Assembly: GCA_903881215.1 (NCBI GenBank)
Contig: CAIRSO010000247.1
Location: 1-37,460, forward strand
DNA length: 37,460 bases
Direction: 5' to 3'
Source of the DNA: an uncultured Bacteroidia bacterium
Lineage (GTDB): Bacteria > Bacteroidota > Bacteroidia > Bacteroidales > Prolixibacteraceae
The notes under the pieces were generated by a model that saw only the letters and a program-made list of their open reading frames with translations, searched no databases and had not been told where the DNA came from. Position 1 is the first letter of the stretch. Every line of letters starts with the position of its first letter. Positions 1 through 10,066 of the stretch are shown in pieces. The translations under genes and the position numbers were made by a program.

Positions 1-118
1 CTAAAAATCAAAAATTAAACGATTACGGATAGCGAATTGATGAGTGCACCATCCGTTGCAACAACAAACAAAAGGATTATGACCGAATGTATAATGAAAA
101 TCAATTAAATGGATAAGT

Positions 119-3100
119 ATGAAAAATGATGCTCCGCAAAAATTTTTCTTAAAGAATCATTTTCGATTCTTAGTAACCTTTTTTATAGTTGGGATACTTG
201 TACTCTCCCAGCTAAGTGCTTTTGCACAAAAAAGGACTATTTCAGGTACTATTACCGGCGAAGATAAACTTTCAATCCCCGGTGCCTCGATTGTTGTGAA
301 GGGAACAACAATAGGAACTGTAACAAATTTTGACGGGAAATTCACTTTAGAGATTCCAACCACTGCCAAAACCCTGGTAATCACCTTTGTCGGACTTGAC
401 CCTCAAGAAATCTCTATTGGCAACGGCAATGTCTACAACGTAATGCTGGCAGAGAGCAGAATTAAGATCGATGAAGTGGTGATAGTTGGTTATGGATCAC
501 AAAAGAAAGAGACAGTCGTAGGATCTGTTGCCAAAGTAACCAACGAAGAACTAAAACGGGCCGGGAATACCTCCGACCTTAGACAGGCATTGACCGGTCA
601 GGTTCCCGGTGTAGTGGTACTAACTACTTCAGGGGAACCCGGTGGCGTTTTAACCGGTGAAAGTGCCTCCAATATTTTCATCCGCGGACAGAACACCTGG
701 AATGGAGGTCAGCCGTTGGTTCTGGTGGACGGCGTTGAAAGAAGCATGAACAACATCGACGTCAACGAGGTTGCCAGCATCTCTGTCCTCAAAGATGCAT
801 CTGCCACTGCCGTATTCGGGGTAAAAGGTGCCAATGGGGTCATTCTTATCACCACCAAACGCGGATCGGTCGGTAAAACAACGCTCAATTTCAGCTACAC
901 GGCAACCGGCTCCATGTTGTCCAAACAGCCTGAAAAACTGGATTCCTACGCAGCCATGATGGCAAAAAACGAGATCATTGAACGGGAAGGGGTCTTAAAC
1001 CAGCAATCCTGGAATGCCTATGTGCCTAATGAGATTATAAACCGGTACAAGATGCCTCAGACTGCCGAATATGCAAGGATCTACCCGAATGTGAACTGGG
1101 AGGATGAGATGTTCAAATCGATGGCCATGGCACACAGGATGACCATGAGTGCACAGGGTGGAGGCAATGCCGTACAATATTTTGGTTCGCTGGCCTACCT
1201 GCACGAAGGTGACATGTTTGCAGATTACAGCAATGGCAAGAATTATGATCCGAACTACAATTACGATCGTTTCAACTTCCGGAGCAACATCGACATCAAG
1301 CTAACCAATACGACCAAGTTTAAAATTAGTTTGGCCGGATATTACAGCCAGAAAAATACCAACTACAACAACGAAGGCAGTACCAGCAGGGCTGATGCCT
1401 GGATGTGGAACGCCACATACGGTCTGGCTCCCAACCTCTTCCTCCCGATGTACGAGGATGGTCGCTGGGGCGCTTACCAGGAAGGTGGTAACAATACCGT
1501 TAACCCATTGGCCATCGTTTACAACGTTGGTATCCGGCAAACACGAACCACTCAATTGAACTCCGACTTCAATTTGGAACAGGATCTCTCCTTTATTACC
1601 AAAGGATTGAATGCAAAGGGTTCCCTCTTCTATGACAACAGCATCCGTTCGGAAGGTGGTATTTACGATGTGAACAATCACGGTCGTGCCAATGAGGCTG
1701 CGACCAATATCAGGTATACACAAATTTATCCGATGAAGTATACCGGTCCTACACAGAATCCAAATGAATACACCGTTTTTCTTCCCATCAGTGATGAAGA
1801 ATATAGCTGGGTAATCAGACCATGGACCATCAATGAAGAAACGGTGGGTAGCGGCCAGAATTTTGGCAGTGGTATTCCTGTCGACCGGAGATTGATGTAC
1901 CAGTTCCAAATGAATTACGATCGTACTTTTGGTTCACATAAAGTAACCGGAATGGGCTTGTTCAAACGTGAAGAGTATGCTTCAGGCAGTATGTTTAAAA
2001 ACTTCCGTGAGGACTGGGTATTCCGTACCACCTACGATTACAAATCAAAGTATATGCTGGAGGTTAACGGGGCCTACAACGGATCTGAACAATTTGGTCC
2101 GGGCTACCGTTTCGACTTCTTTCCCTCCGTCGCCCTGGGTTGGGTTCTCTCCAGTGAGAAATTCTACAAGATCGACTTTATGAATAAATTTAAGGTAAGG
2201 TATAGTATGGGTAAAGTCGGAGACGACAAGGTGAGCGGCAGCCGCTGGTTGTACGACTCCCAATTTGCCTACAGTGGAAAGGCCGGCTTAAATGAAATCA
2301 CGAATGTAGTAAGCCCTTATACGATGTACAGACAGTCGGTAATCGGAAATCCTGATATCCAATGGGAGACAGCTTTAAAGGCGAATCTGGGATTCGAGAT
2401 GGGATTCTGGAAGAACTTGTTCACGTTGGATATAGATATGTATACCGAAGACAGAACAGATATTCTGTTGTCTGGTTCCCAAAGAAATATACCCTCCTTC
2501 TTCGGACAGACTCCTCCAAGTGCCAATTTGGGCCAGGTAAAATCCAAAGGTATCGAAATTGAGTTGGGCTTCAACAAGAAAATCAACAACAACGTAAGTA
2601 CCTGGGCCAATCTGTCCATTTCCCACAATCAAAATGAGATCATCGAACGGGACGACCCGCCATTGCAGTTTGAGTATTTGAAAGCAAAAGGCTTTCCGAT
2701 CGGGCAGCAGCGGAGTCTGATGTCAACCGGATTCTACAACAACTGGGACGAAATCTATGCCAGTATCCCAACCGAAAACAACGATTTGCAGAAATTGCCG
2801 GGATATTACGATCTGCTTGACTTCAACGCAGACGGAATTATCAAGAGCAGTGAAGATACACCGCCGATAGGATATTCAGAGGTTCCACAAAACACTGCCA
2901 GTCTTTCTCTGGGAGCCAGTTACAAGGGTCTTAATGTTATGATCCAGTTCTATGGTGTAAACAATGCCAACCGCTTTGTCACTTTCGATAATTATAAGTA
3001 TGACACTGATATTTTGTATGGTCACGTAGCCGATTATTGGTCGAAAGACAATCAGAATGCCAGTTCATTCCTCCCAAGATGGAAAACACAGGCCGAAAAT

Positions 3101-3355
3101 GTTGGAGACTATTTCCAATACGATGCTTCCTACCTTCGTTTGAAAACGCTGGAGGTTTCGTACTCTTTCAATGAGCAACGTTGGGCAAAAGCCGCAGGTC
3201 TTTCAAACCTGAGATTATTTCTGAACGGAAACAATCTCTTCTTCTGGTCTAACTTACCCGATGACCGGGAACAGACCTATTCAGGGGGTAATGCCACGGA
3301 AGGGGCCTATCCTACGGTTAAGAAGATCAACTTAGGAATTGAAATAACTTTTTAA
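119..3355 (+). CDS. SusC-like TonB-dependent outer-membrane receptor (first pair)
   Basis: This 1078-residue protein is a SusC/RagA-type transporter that would import oligosaccharides across the outer membrane using TonB energy. An unusually long n-region precedes the hydrophobic segment, with likely signal cleavage after Ala36 (SAFA|QK). A carboxypeptidase-regulatory-like beta domain spans about 40-112. The family hallmark EVVIVGYG is at 119-126. The plug domain ends with GVILITTKRG near 240-250. The remainder is a 22-strand-type barrel ending in Phe, as expected for an outer-membrane beta signal. The following susD begins 12 bases after the stop, the usual obligate pairing. The 118 bases upstream show no convincing Bacteroidota promoter (TAnnTTTG). 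The ATG at 119 is chosen because the signal peptide follows it. The substrate cannot be inferred from the receptor alone. Confidence 0.95.
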   Translation: MKNDAPQKFFLKNHFRFLVTFFIVGILVLSQLSAFAQKRTISGTITGEDKLSIPGASIVVKGTTIGTVTNFDGKFTLEIPTTAKTLVITFVGLDPQEISIGNGNVYNVMLAESRIKIDEVVIVGYGSQKKETVVGSVAKVTNEELKRAGNTSDLRQALTGQVPGVVVLTTSGEPGGVLTGESASNIFIRGQNTWNGGQPLVLVDGVERSMNNIDVNEVASISVLKDASATAVFGVKGANGVILITTKRGSVGKTTLNFSYTATGSMLSKQPEKLDSYAAMMAKNEIIEREGVLNQQSWNAYVPNEIINRYKMPQTAEYARIYPNVNWEDEMFKSMAMAHRMTMSAQGGGNAVQYFGSLAYLHEGDMFADYSNGKNYDPNYNYDRFNFRSNIDIKLTNTTKFKISLAGYYSQKNTNYNNEGSTSRADAWMWNATYGLAPNLFLPMYEDGRWGAYQEGGNNTVNPLAIVYNVGIRQTRTTQLNSDFNLEQDLSFITKGLNAKGSLFYDNSIRSEGGIYDVNNHGRANEAATNIRYTQIYPMKYTGPTQNPNEYTVFLPISDEEYSWVIRPWTINEETVGSGQNFGSGIPVDRRLMYQFQMNYDRTFGSHKVTGMGLFKREEYASGSMFKNFREDWVFRTTYDYKSKYMLEVNGAYNGSEQFGPGYRFDFFPSVALGWVLSSEKFYKIDFMNKFKVRYSMGKVGDDKVSGSRWLYDSQFAYSGKAGLNEITNVVSPYTMYRQSVIGNPDIQWETALKANLGFEMGFWKNLFTLDIDMYTEDRTDILLSGSQRNIPSFFGQTPPSANLGQVKSKGIEIELGFNKKINNNVSTWANLSISHNQNEIIERDDPPLQFEYLKAKGFPIGQQRSLMSTGFYNNWDEIYASIPTENNDLQKLPGYYDLLDFNADGIIKSSEDTPPIGYSEVPQNTASLSLGASYKGLNVMIQFYGVNNANRFVTFDNYKYDTDILYGHVADYWSKDNQNASSFLPRWKTQAENVGDYFQYDASYLRLKTLEVSYSFNEQRWAKAAGLSNLRLFLNGNNLFFWSNLPDDREQTYSGGNATEGAYPTVKKINLGIEITF

Positions 3356-3367
3356 CACTTAAAGAAA

Positions 3368-5179
3368 ATGAAAAAGATAAATCATTACATATACTCCGGC
3401 CTCATTTTCCTGATGCTTATGTTAGGTTCAACAGCCTGTGAAGATTACCTTAACAAGGCTCCTGAGGCCAGTATCACTGAAAAGGATGTCTATGGAAACT
3501 TCACCAGTTTCCAGGGTTTTGTGGAAGAGATGTACAACTGTATCATGGATCCCGACAAAGGCGGAGCCTGGAACAAGTACCTCTTTGCCGATGAGACACT
3601 GAACAACTACCCCTACAATTTCGACAATGGAAACTATTGGGGCAATGAGGCCTATTTCTTTGGGGCAACTCCTACACCCGGCAACCTGGCAAGTAACACT
3701 GCCAGGGACAGAAGGGTCTGGGAATATGCCTGGTACGCAATTGCCAAAGCCAATCTTGCCATCCAGAAGATTGACGAAGAGGGTTTATTCGGGGGTACAG
3801 AAGAAGAGAAAAAATTCATCAAAGGGCAGGCACTATTTTTCAGAGGTTGGTTTTACTTTGAGATTTGCCGCTACTGGGGAGGAATGCCTTATGTAACACG
3901 CGTACTTGACCCTAACGAAAGTCTGGTAACCAAAGAATTCAACAGGCTTAATTTCCAGGAATCTGCCAAAAAGATGGCATTGGATTTTAGAGCAGCCGCA
4001 GATTTGTTACCCAACCATTGGGATCAATCAGTGATTGGCCAGAGAACACTAGGCCACAACCGCGACAGGATCAACAAATTCCACGCACTGGGATATCTTG
4101 GCAAGGCGCTACTCTACGCTGCCAGCCCGATGATCAACGAAGAGGCAAAAGGCACCAGCACTTACAATGCAGAGCTGGCTGGTCAGGCTGCAAAGGCTTT
4201 TGGTGAATTGCTCACCCTTGCTGACCAGACGGGAACCTACAAAATGCAGACTTGGGCTACCTGGACTGACAATTTTGTAAAGTTGAATAACCTGAGGCCT
4301 GGCGGCACTGAAAGCATCATGATGCCGACCATCTACGACAGAACCAGGGTTAGAAATTCAACCCTTGGCGCAATTAGTCCATCCTCTTTCGGATTGAACA
4401 GCGGTTCCAACGCAGATGTTCCGGCCCACAATTTCACCAAAAATTATGCAATGGCCAATGGATTGCCTATCTCAGATCCAGCTTCAGGGTACAAGGCCAC
4501 TGATCCTTGGACCGGCCGTGAACCACGTTTTTACAAGGATATCGCCATTGACAACGAAAAGTGGTGGTCGACAGCAGGTCTGGATCAGATCTCTCAACTT
4601 TACAACGGCGGACGTCACCGGTCACAGATTAATCCACCGAGTGTAACAGGTTATTACCAGAAAAAATTCAGCGGAATTGGTCCCAATTATTCCCTTTCTG
4701 TAGCAGGTTCACTGATGGCTTATGTTCCCTACCTTCGACTGGCTGATATTTACCTGATGTATGCTGAGGCTGTTGTTTTCAGCGCCAACGGTACACCAAA
4801 AAGCACCTCAGGAAATTACAGCCTGACTGCAGAGCAAGCCATGAATGTAGTTAGAACCAGGGCTCAATTACCAAATATTACTGCCACCTACACTGCCAAC
4901 AACAACGTTTTCTTTGAGGAGATTGTAAGGGAAAGGGCTGTAGAATTGGCCTTCGAAGGTTCACGCTTCTGCGATTTGCGTCGCTGGAACAGGAACAATG
5001 ATGCCCGCTACCTGGATAAGACTGCCATCGATTTCGACAGGGGTTCCAATGGCAAACCTATCAACCTTGTAGAAAGACTGGTTGTCAAAAGGGTGGCTGA
5101 AAAGAAGCACAACTGGTTGCCCATACAGGTTAAATTCACGAAATTATACGAGGGTTTTCCACAAAATCCCGGATGGTAA
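3368..5179 (+). CDS. SusD/RagB-like glycan-binding lipoprotein (first pair)
   Basis: This 603-residue protein is the SusD-type lid of the preceding SusC-like porin and binds glycan at the cell surface. The lipoprotein signal has the lipobox STAC with Cys24, followed by acidic residues (CEDYLNKAPE), typical of SusD N-termini. The RagB/SusD C-terminal region includes LRLADIYLMYAEAV and, at about 525-542, VELAFEGSRFCDLRRWN, both strong family signatures. The length is within the normal SusD range (500-650). It lies 12 bases after susC1 and 31 bases before susC2, so the four transport genes are almost certainly cotranscribed. Confidence 0.95.
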   Translation: MKKINHYIYSGLIFLMLMLGSTACEDYLNKAPEASITEKDVYGNFTSFQGFVEEMYNCIMDPDKGGAWNKYLFADETLNNYPYNFDNGNYWGNEAYFFGATPTPGNLASNTARDRRVWEYAWYAIAKANLAIQKIDEEGLFGGTEEEKKFIKGQALFFRGWFYFEICRYWGGMPYVTRVLDPNESLVTKEFNRLNFQESAKKMALDFRAAADLLPNHWDQSVIGQRTLGHNRDRINKFHALGYLGKALLYAASPMINEEAKGTSTYNAELAGQAAKAFGELLTLADQTGTYKMQTWATWTDNFVKLNNLRPGGTESIMMPTIYDRTRVRNSTLGAISPSSFGLNSGSNADVPAHNFTKNYAMANGLPISDPASGYKATDPWTGREPRFYKDIAIDNEKWWSTAGLDQISQLYNGGRHRSQINPPSVTGYYQKKFSGIGPNYSLSVAGSLMAYVPYLRLADIYLMYAEAVVFSANGTPKSTSGNYSLTAEQAMNVVRTRAQLPNITATYTANNNVFFEEIVRERAVELAFEGSRFCDLRRWNRNNDARYLDKTAIDFDRGSNGKPINLVERLVVKRVAEKKHNWLPIQVKFTKLYEGFPQNPGW

Positions 5180-5210
5180 ACTTCAAATAGAAATTTTAAA
5201 ACTTTAACAA

Positions 5211-8200
5211 ATGAAGAAAAAATATTATATACTGTTGGCTTTCCTAAGTGTAGTAATGTTTGCCGTTCCGGGTAATGTTCTTGCACAAAAGGAAAAGTTG
5301 ATAACCGTTACATCCGTTGTAACTGACGATGCGGGTAAACCAATTGCAAACGCGGAAATATTTGGTGGAGATAGTTATGCCAAGACCGATGTACAGGGCA
5401 AGTTCACCATTTCGATGGAAACAGATGCAAAATTGGTGGTGGAAGCAAAAGGATTTGAACGTGTTACACTGACCCCCACGGAGGGAAAATTGAAAACAAA
5501 GATTGAATTGAAGTCCAGCACATTTTTGTACGATGAAGAGAGTACTGTCAATGTAGCTTTTCGCAAAATACACAAGGGCGATATGGTGGGTGCCGTCAGT
5601 ACTATTAAGACGGATGATGTGAATACCTATGACAATTCCATTTATTCGGATGATGTATTAACCGCCCGTACCCTTGGTTTGTTGGGAAGCAACAACATAA
5701 GAGGCCTTGGCATCGGGATCAACGTAGCGGATTTAACCGGTAGCGGATTAAGCTCGGGAAATACCCTTTTTATCGTAGATGGTTTGCCCCGCGATATTTC
5801 AGGCCTTCGCCTGGCAGAAATTGAAAGCATCACTGTACTGAAAGATGCCAATGCTGCTGTTTTATATGGAAGTGCAGCTGTCAATGGAGTGATACTGATA
5901 ACCACCCGGCGTGGTGAAGCTTTTAAGAAGAGATCCGATTTCTCTGTCAACTACGGGGTATCGACACCCAGGGCAATGCCAAATTTTTTAAATTCGGCAG
6001 ATTACATGACCAATTACAACCAGGCACGGCTGAATGACGGACAGACAGCACAATTTGCTGACACCACCATCGAGAAATACAGAACAGGCAACAAGTACCG
6101 CTATCCTGATGTTGATTATTATTCTGATGAATACCTGAAATCCTCCAAGAGTTATTTTGATTTAATGGGAGAATTCTCAGGAGGCAATGATGTGGCCAAA
6201 TTCTATGCCAATGTTGGTTGGTATTCTGCCGGTAGTATTCTTGGTTTTGGAGAGGCTGCCAATGCCAGAAACAACATTTTCAGTGTCCGCGGAAATGTGG
6301 ATTTGAAGATCAACAGTTGGATCAAGACCTCTATCGACGGATCCTCCATTTTTGGAAACAACAAGAGTCAGCGAGGTAGTTTTTGGACAGGAGCTTTAAA
6401 CAACCGCCCATACGAGTTTACTCCGCTGCTACCCATAGAGTTGATAGATCCCAAGGATCCAATGTTGGTAGGCAGGAAAAATGATGTAGATGGCAAATAC
6501 CTTTTGGGAGGCAATACAACGTTTCAAACCAATCCGATTGCGGACAGTTATGCCGGAGGAGTCAATGAAAACATCTACCGTAAATTCTCCTTCAACAACC
6601 GGGTAGATTTCGATCTGGCCTCCATCACGCAGGGATTGTCCTTTCATACCAATGTAAGTTTTGACTATTATACCTATTACTCTCAAACGGTGGCCAACCA
6701 ATATTCTGTTTACGAACCGGTTTGGGCTGCGACTCAAGACAATATCGCAAGTATGAAACAGTATGGAACTGATGCACGTCCCGGAACACAGACAGTGGGT
6801 GGTACCAGTTTCAACCGCAGATTTGGTTTTTACGGATTGCTCAGCTATGACAGGGTATTCGAAGATGTACACCACTTCACAGGATCACTTGTGGGCTATG
6901 GAAGTACGTTGAAAGAGCAGGGTGATTTCCAGGGTATGCGTCATGCACATCTTGGCCTTCAGGGTACTTATACCTACAATAAAAAATACATGGTCGATTT
7001 CAGTGCAGCCTACATCAATTCAGTTAAACTGCCCGTTGGCAACAAGGGAGGCTTCTCTCCCACTTTGGGTTTGGCATGGATGATGAGTGAGGAAGACTTT
7101 ATGTCATCTGCAAGCAACATTGATTTTCTGAAATTGAAAGTATCAGGGGGTATTTTAAATTCGGATCTGCCTATCGGAGGATTCTATTATTACGACAACC
7201 GTTACGGAGGTTCAGGATCCTATGCCTGGAATGAGGGATTGAGGAGTCGTGGTGGTGTCGCCTCCAGTTGGAGTGATAATTCCAATTTAGGTTTTGCCAA
7301 ACGCAAAAGCGTCAACCTGGGGTTGGAAGGTCTCTTTTTCAATAAAGTATTGGGTGCAGAGGTCAATGTATTCTACGATGCTTACAGCGACCTGGTTACA
7401 CGCCCAACCAGTACCTATCCAAGTTTCTATACCGATTTCACTCCCTACCAGAATTTTGGAGCCGAAAAGTACAATGGAGTTGAATTTGGCTTAAATTTCA
7501 ACAAAACAGTGAACAACTGGAATTTCTTCGTTGGTGCCAATGTCCTTTATGTCACCTCCAAAAGAACCAAGGTGGATGAGATCTACAACAATTCTTACCA
7601 ATATCGCGAGGGACAACCTGTGGATGCAACTTTTGGTCTGGAGTCCCTTGGACTTTTCCAGAATCAGGGAGAAATAGATGGCAGCCCATTGCAGACATTT
7701 GGTACCGTAAAACCTGGTGACATTAAGTACAAGGATCAAAATGGCGACGATGTCATTGATGCCAATGATCAAATCTACCTGAGACGCTACCAGGCACCAT
7801 TTTCCGGAGGTTTGCAACTGAAAATTACCTTCAAGGCAGTTACATTGTTTGTTTTGGGCGAGGGTCGTACCGGTGTCGACAATTTTTATGAAGGAAATTA
7901 CTATTGGGTAGACGGAAACAATAAATACTCAGATGTTGTTCTGGATGCCTGGACTCCGGCAACTGCCACTACGGCAACCTTTCCTAGACTATCTACTTCG
8001 ACCAACAACAACAACTTCCAAAGATCTAGTTTCTGGTTGTACAACAACGATTATTTCCAAATTCGCAAAATTCAGCTTACCTGGAAAATGCCTGAAAAAT
8101 TCACTAAATCGTTGTTGATGAAGAACCTCAATCTCTATGTTGATGCATCAGATGTATTCCAGTTTGCAAAAAACCTGAAGGTCAGGGAACTTAATACAGG

Positions 8201-8252
8201 TGGTGAACCATACTACCGCACTTTCTCTGCAGGTATCAAAGCTAACTTTTAA
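5211..8252 (+). CDS. SusC-like TonB-dependent outer-membrane receptor (second pair)
   Basis: This 1013-residue protein is a second TonB-dependent importer. The signal peptide likely cleaves after Ala25 (NVLA|QK). A divergent carboxypeptidase-regulatory-like domain follows at about 31-105, and the plug ends in GVILITTRRG near 225-235. The canonical VVVVGYG element of the first receptor is absent. The corresponding stretch reads TVNVAFRKIHKGDMVGAV, a variant seen in another SusC subgroup, so this is not a recent duplicate of susC1. The protein ends in Phe (GIKANF). It is 31 bases after susD1 and 21 bases before susD2. Two different pairs suggest uptake of two distinct oligosaccharide products or lengths (inference). 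Confidence 0.95.
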   Translation: MKKKYYILLAFLSVVMFAVPGNVLAQKEKLITVTSVVTDDAGKPIANAEIFGGDSYAKTDVQGKFTISMETDAKLVVEAKGFERVTLTPTEGKLKTKIELKSSTFLYDEESTVNVAFRKIHKGDMVGAVSTIKTDDVNTYDNSIYSDDVLTARTLGLLGSNNIRGLGIGINVADLTGSGLSSGNTLFIVDGLPRDISGLRLAEIESITVLKDANAAVLYGSAAVNGVILITTRRGEAFKKRSDFSVNYGVSTPRAMPNFLNSADYMTNYNQARLNDGQTAQFADTTIEKYRTGNKYRYPDVDYYSDEYLKSSKSYFDLMGEFSGGNDVAKFYANVGWYSAGSILGFGEAANARNNIFSVRGNVDLKINSWIKTSIDGSSIFGNNKSQRGSFWTGALNNRPYEFTPLLPIELIDPKDPMLVGRKNDVDGKYLLGGNTTFQTNPIADSYAGGVNENIYRKFSFNNRVDFDLASITQGLSFHTNVSFDYYTYYSQTVANQYSVYEPVWAATQDNIASMKQYGTDARPGTQTVGGTSFNRRFGFYGLLSYDRVFEDVHHFTGSLVGYGSTLKEQGDFQGMRHAHLGLQGTYTYNKKYMVDFSAAYINSVKLPVGNKGGFSPTLGLAWMMSEEDFMSSASNIDFLKLKVSGGILNSDLPIGGFYYYDNRYGGSGSYAWNEGLRSRGGVASSWSDNSNLGFAKRKSVNLGLEGLFFNKVLGAEVNVFYDAYSDLVTRPTSTYPSFYTDFTPYQNFGAEKYNGVEFGLNFNKTVNNWNFFVGANVLYVTSKRTKVDEIYNNSYQYREGQPVDATFGLESLGLFQNQGEIDGSPLQTFGTVKPGDIKYKDQNGDDVIDANDQIYLRRYQAPFSGGLQLKITFKAVTLFVLGEGRTGVDNFYEGNYYWVDGNNKYSDVVLDAWTPATATTATFPRLSTSTNNNNFQRSSFWLYNNDYFQIRKIQLTWKMPEKFTKSLLMKNLNLYVDASDVFQFAKNLKVRELNTGGEPYYRTFSAGIKANF

Positions 8253-8273
8253 TTAATTTTAAACAGTTAAAAT

Positions 8274-10037
8274 ATGAAAATCCATAAAATAGCTTCCTTG
8301 CTGCTGGTTTCGACCATCATCTTCGCTTCCTGCGATCTCCTGGATCCGAAAGATGACAACCACAGCACCTTCGACAGGGTATTCGTTGAACCAACCTATG
8401 CTGAAGGATTATTGATCAGGGCCTTTACCTATATTCCTACCAACGATTACAGGTGGGATGAAGTAGCAACTGATGATGCCGTTTCGAACGACAAACTGAA
8501 TTCATTTTCCAGGATGGCCAAAGGAGAATGGTCGGCCTTGTACGATCCTCAAAACCTATGGGACAATGGAAACAGGGCCATACTCTACATCAACGAGTTT
8601 CTGGGAATAGTTGACAGTATTCCATGGAAGCCAACCAATCTCCAGCAAAATGCCCTCTTCATCAAGCGATTGAAAGGCGAGGCGTATGCATTGAGAGGCA
8701 TGTTTAAATATTACCTGCTTAGAAACCATGCTGGTCCGGGAACCAGTGCCATGTTGGGTACCCCTATCTACAATGAATTCCTCAAAAATGTGGCGGATTT
8801 CTCCAAGCCAAGGGCAAATTTTACCGAATGTGTCAACAGTGCCTATGCCGACTTTACTGAAGCGCTAAAGTACCTCCCTATGGACTATGGAAGTATTGCC
8901 TCTCTTTCTGCACTCCCTGCCGGCTATAGTGAGGTGACAGACATCAACAATTACAATACAGTGAACGGAGATTTCTCGCAACAACGAGTGAGCGCACGTA
9001 TTACCTTGGCCCTGCGGTCACGGCTTGCATTGCTGGCAGCCAGTCCCTCCTTCAATACAACCAACGACCAGACTTTGTGGCAAAACGCCGCCAATTATTC
9101 GGCTGAAGTGATAAATGGTTTAGGAGGTGTTGCCGGATTAGATCCCAAAGGCCATATTTTTTATCTCTCCGCACAAGTGACAGAGGCCAACCTGACCAGT
9201 GGAGACAAAAAGGACCTGAAGGAAATCCTTTGGAGACGTCCTGTATATTCTGACAATGTTCGTGAAAGAGCTAATTTTCCTCCTTCACTTTTCGGTACTG
9301 GCCGGACAAATCCAACACAAAACCTTGTTGACGCTTTCCCAATGGCCAACGGTTACCCAATCACTGATTTGACCAATGCGAAATACGATCCAACCAAACC
9401 TTACACCGGCAGGGATCCCCGTCTGGCATTGTACATTGTAACCAGTGGCAGCTCCATGAAAAGTACCGTCATCAATACTGGCGTAGGCGGTGGCGACAAT
9501 TCAGTTGATGCAATTCAGACCTCCACAAGAACAGGGTATTACCTGAGAAAATTGTTGCGCGAAGAGGTAAATGCCAATCCGGCATCCCTCTCTAGTCAGC
9601 AGCATTTCCAGACCCACATCCGCAATACAGAGCTCTATCTGAATTATGCCGAAGCAGCCAATGAAGCCTGGGGACCACTGGGTATGGGACCGAATGCCTA
9701 CTCAGCCAAAGATGTGATTGCAGCCATTCGCAAACGCGCTGGTATTACACAACCTGACAACTATCTCCTCTCGGTTACCAGCAAGGAACAAATGCGTACA
9801 TTGATCCGCAACGAAAGAAGAATTGAACTTTGCTTCGAAGGATCCCGTTTTTGGGACCTGCGCAGGTGGAAAGAAGATCTTGCCGTACCTGCAATGGGTG
9901 TCAAGATTGACGGGGCCACTTTTACCTACTTTACTGTTGAAAACCGTGCATACAACAACAATTACATGCACTACGGACCTATTCCGGACAAAGAGGTACT
10001 GAAGTTCAATCTTGAACAAAACAAAGGTTGGAAATAA
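8274..10037 (+). CDS. SusD/RagB-like glycan-binding lipoprotein (second pair)
   Basis: This 587-residue surface lipoprotein partners susC2. The lipobox FASC gives Cys20, followed by DLLDPKDD. N-terminal TPR-like helices and the RagB/SusD C-terminal signature are visible: TELYLNYAEAANEAWGP near 455 and RRIELCFEGSRFWDLRRWK near 516-534. Sequence similarity to the first SusD appears limited to family motifs, which fits a different ligand-binding surface. It follows susC2 by 21 bases, and the next lipoprotein gene starts 29 bases after its stop. Confidence 0.95.
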   Translation: MKIHKIASLLLVSTIIFASCDLLDPKDDNHSTFDRVFVEPTYAEGLLIRAFTYIPTNDYRWDEVATDDAVSNDKLNSFSRMAKGEWSALYDPQNLWDNGNRAILYINEFLGIVDSIPWKPTNLQQNALFIKRLKGEAYALRGMFKYYLLRNHAGPGTSAMLGTPIYNEFLKNVADFSKPRANFTECVNSAYADFTEALKYLPMDYGSIASLSALPAGYSEVTDINNYNTVNGDFSQQRVSARITLALRSRLALLAASPSFNTTNDQTLWQNAANYSAEVINGLGGVAGLDPKGHIFYLSAQVTEANLTSGDKKDLKEILWRRPVYSDNVRERANFPPSLFGTGRTNPTQNLVDAFPMANGYPITDLTNAKYDPTKPYTGRDPRLALYIVTSGSSMKSTVINTGVGGGDNSVDAIQTSTRTGYYLRKLLREEVNANPASLSSQQHFQTHIRNTELYLNYAEAANEAWGPLGMGPNAYSAKDVIAAIRKRAGITQPDNYLLSVTSKEQMRTLIRNERRIELCFEGSRFWDLRRWKEDLAVPAMGVKIDGATFTYFTVENRAYNNNYMHYGPIPDKEVLKFNLEQNKGWK

Positions 10038-10066
10038 TTAATATCCAAGTAAAAAAAGGAATATAT

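Noticed and set aside
1-118. Promoter for the susCD operon
   Set aside because: No TAnnTTTG/TTG-type Bacteroidota promoter could be seen; the real one may lie upstream of the window.
1301-1909. 202-codon minus-strand open frame inside susC1
   Set aside because: It is antisense to a conserved TonB-dependent receptor, with unnatural composition and no domain.
10028-10066. Upstream TTG start for the DUF1735-like lipoprotein
   Set aside because: It overlaps susD2 and would disrupt the lipoprotein signal; the ATG at 10067 has a good ribosome site.
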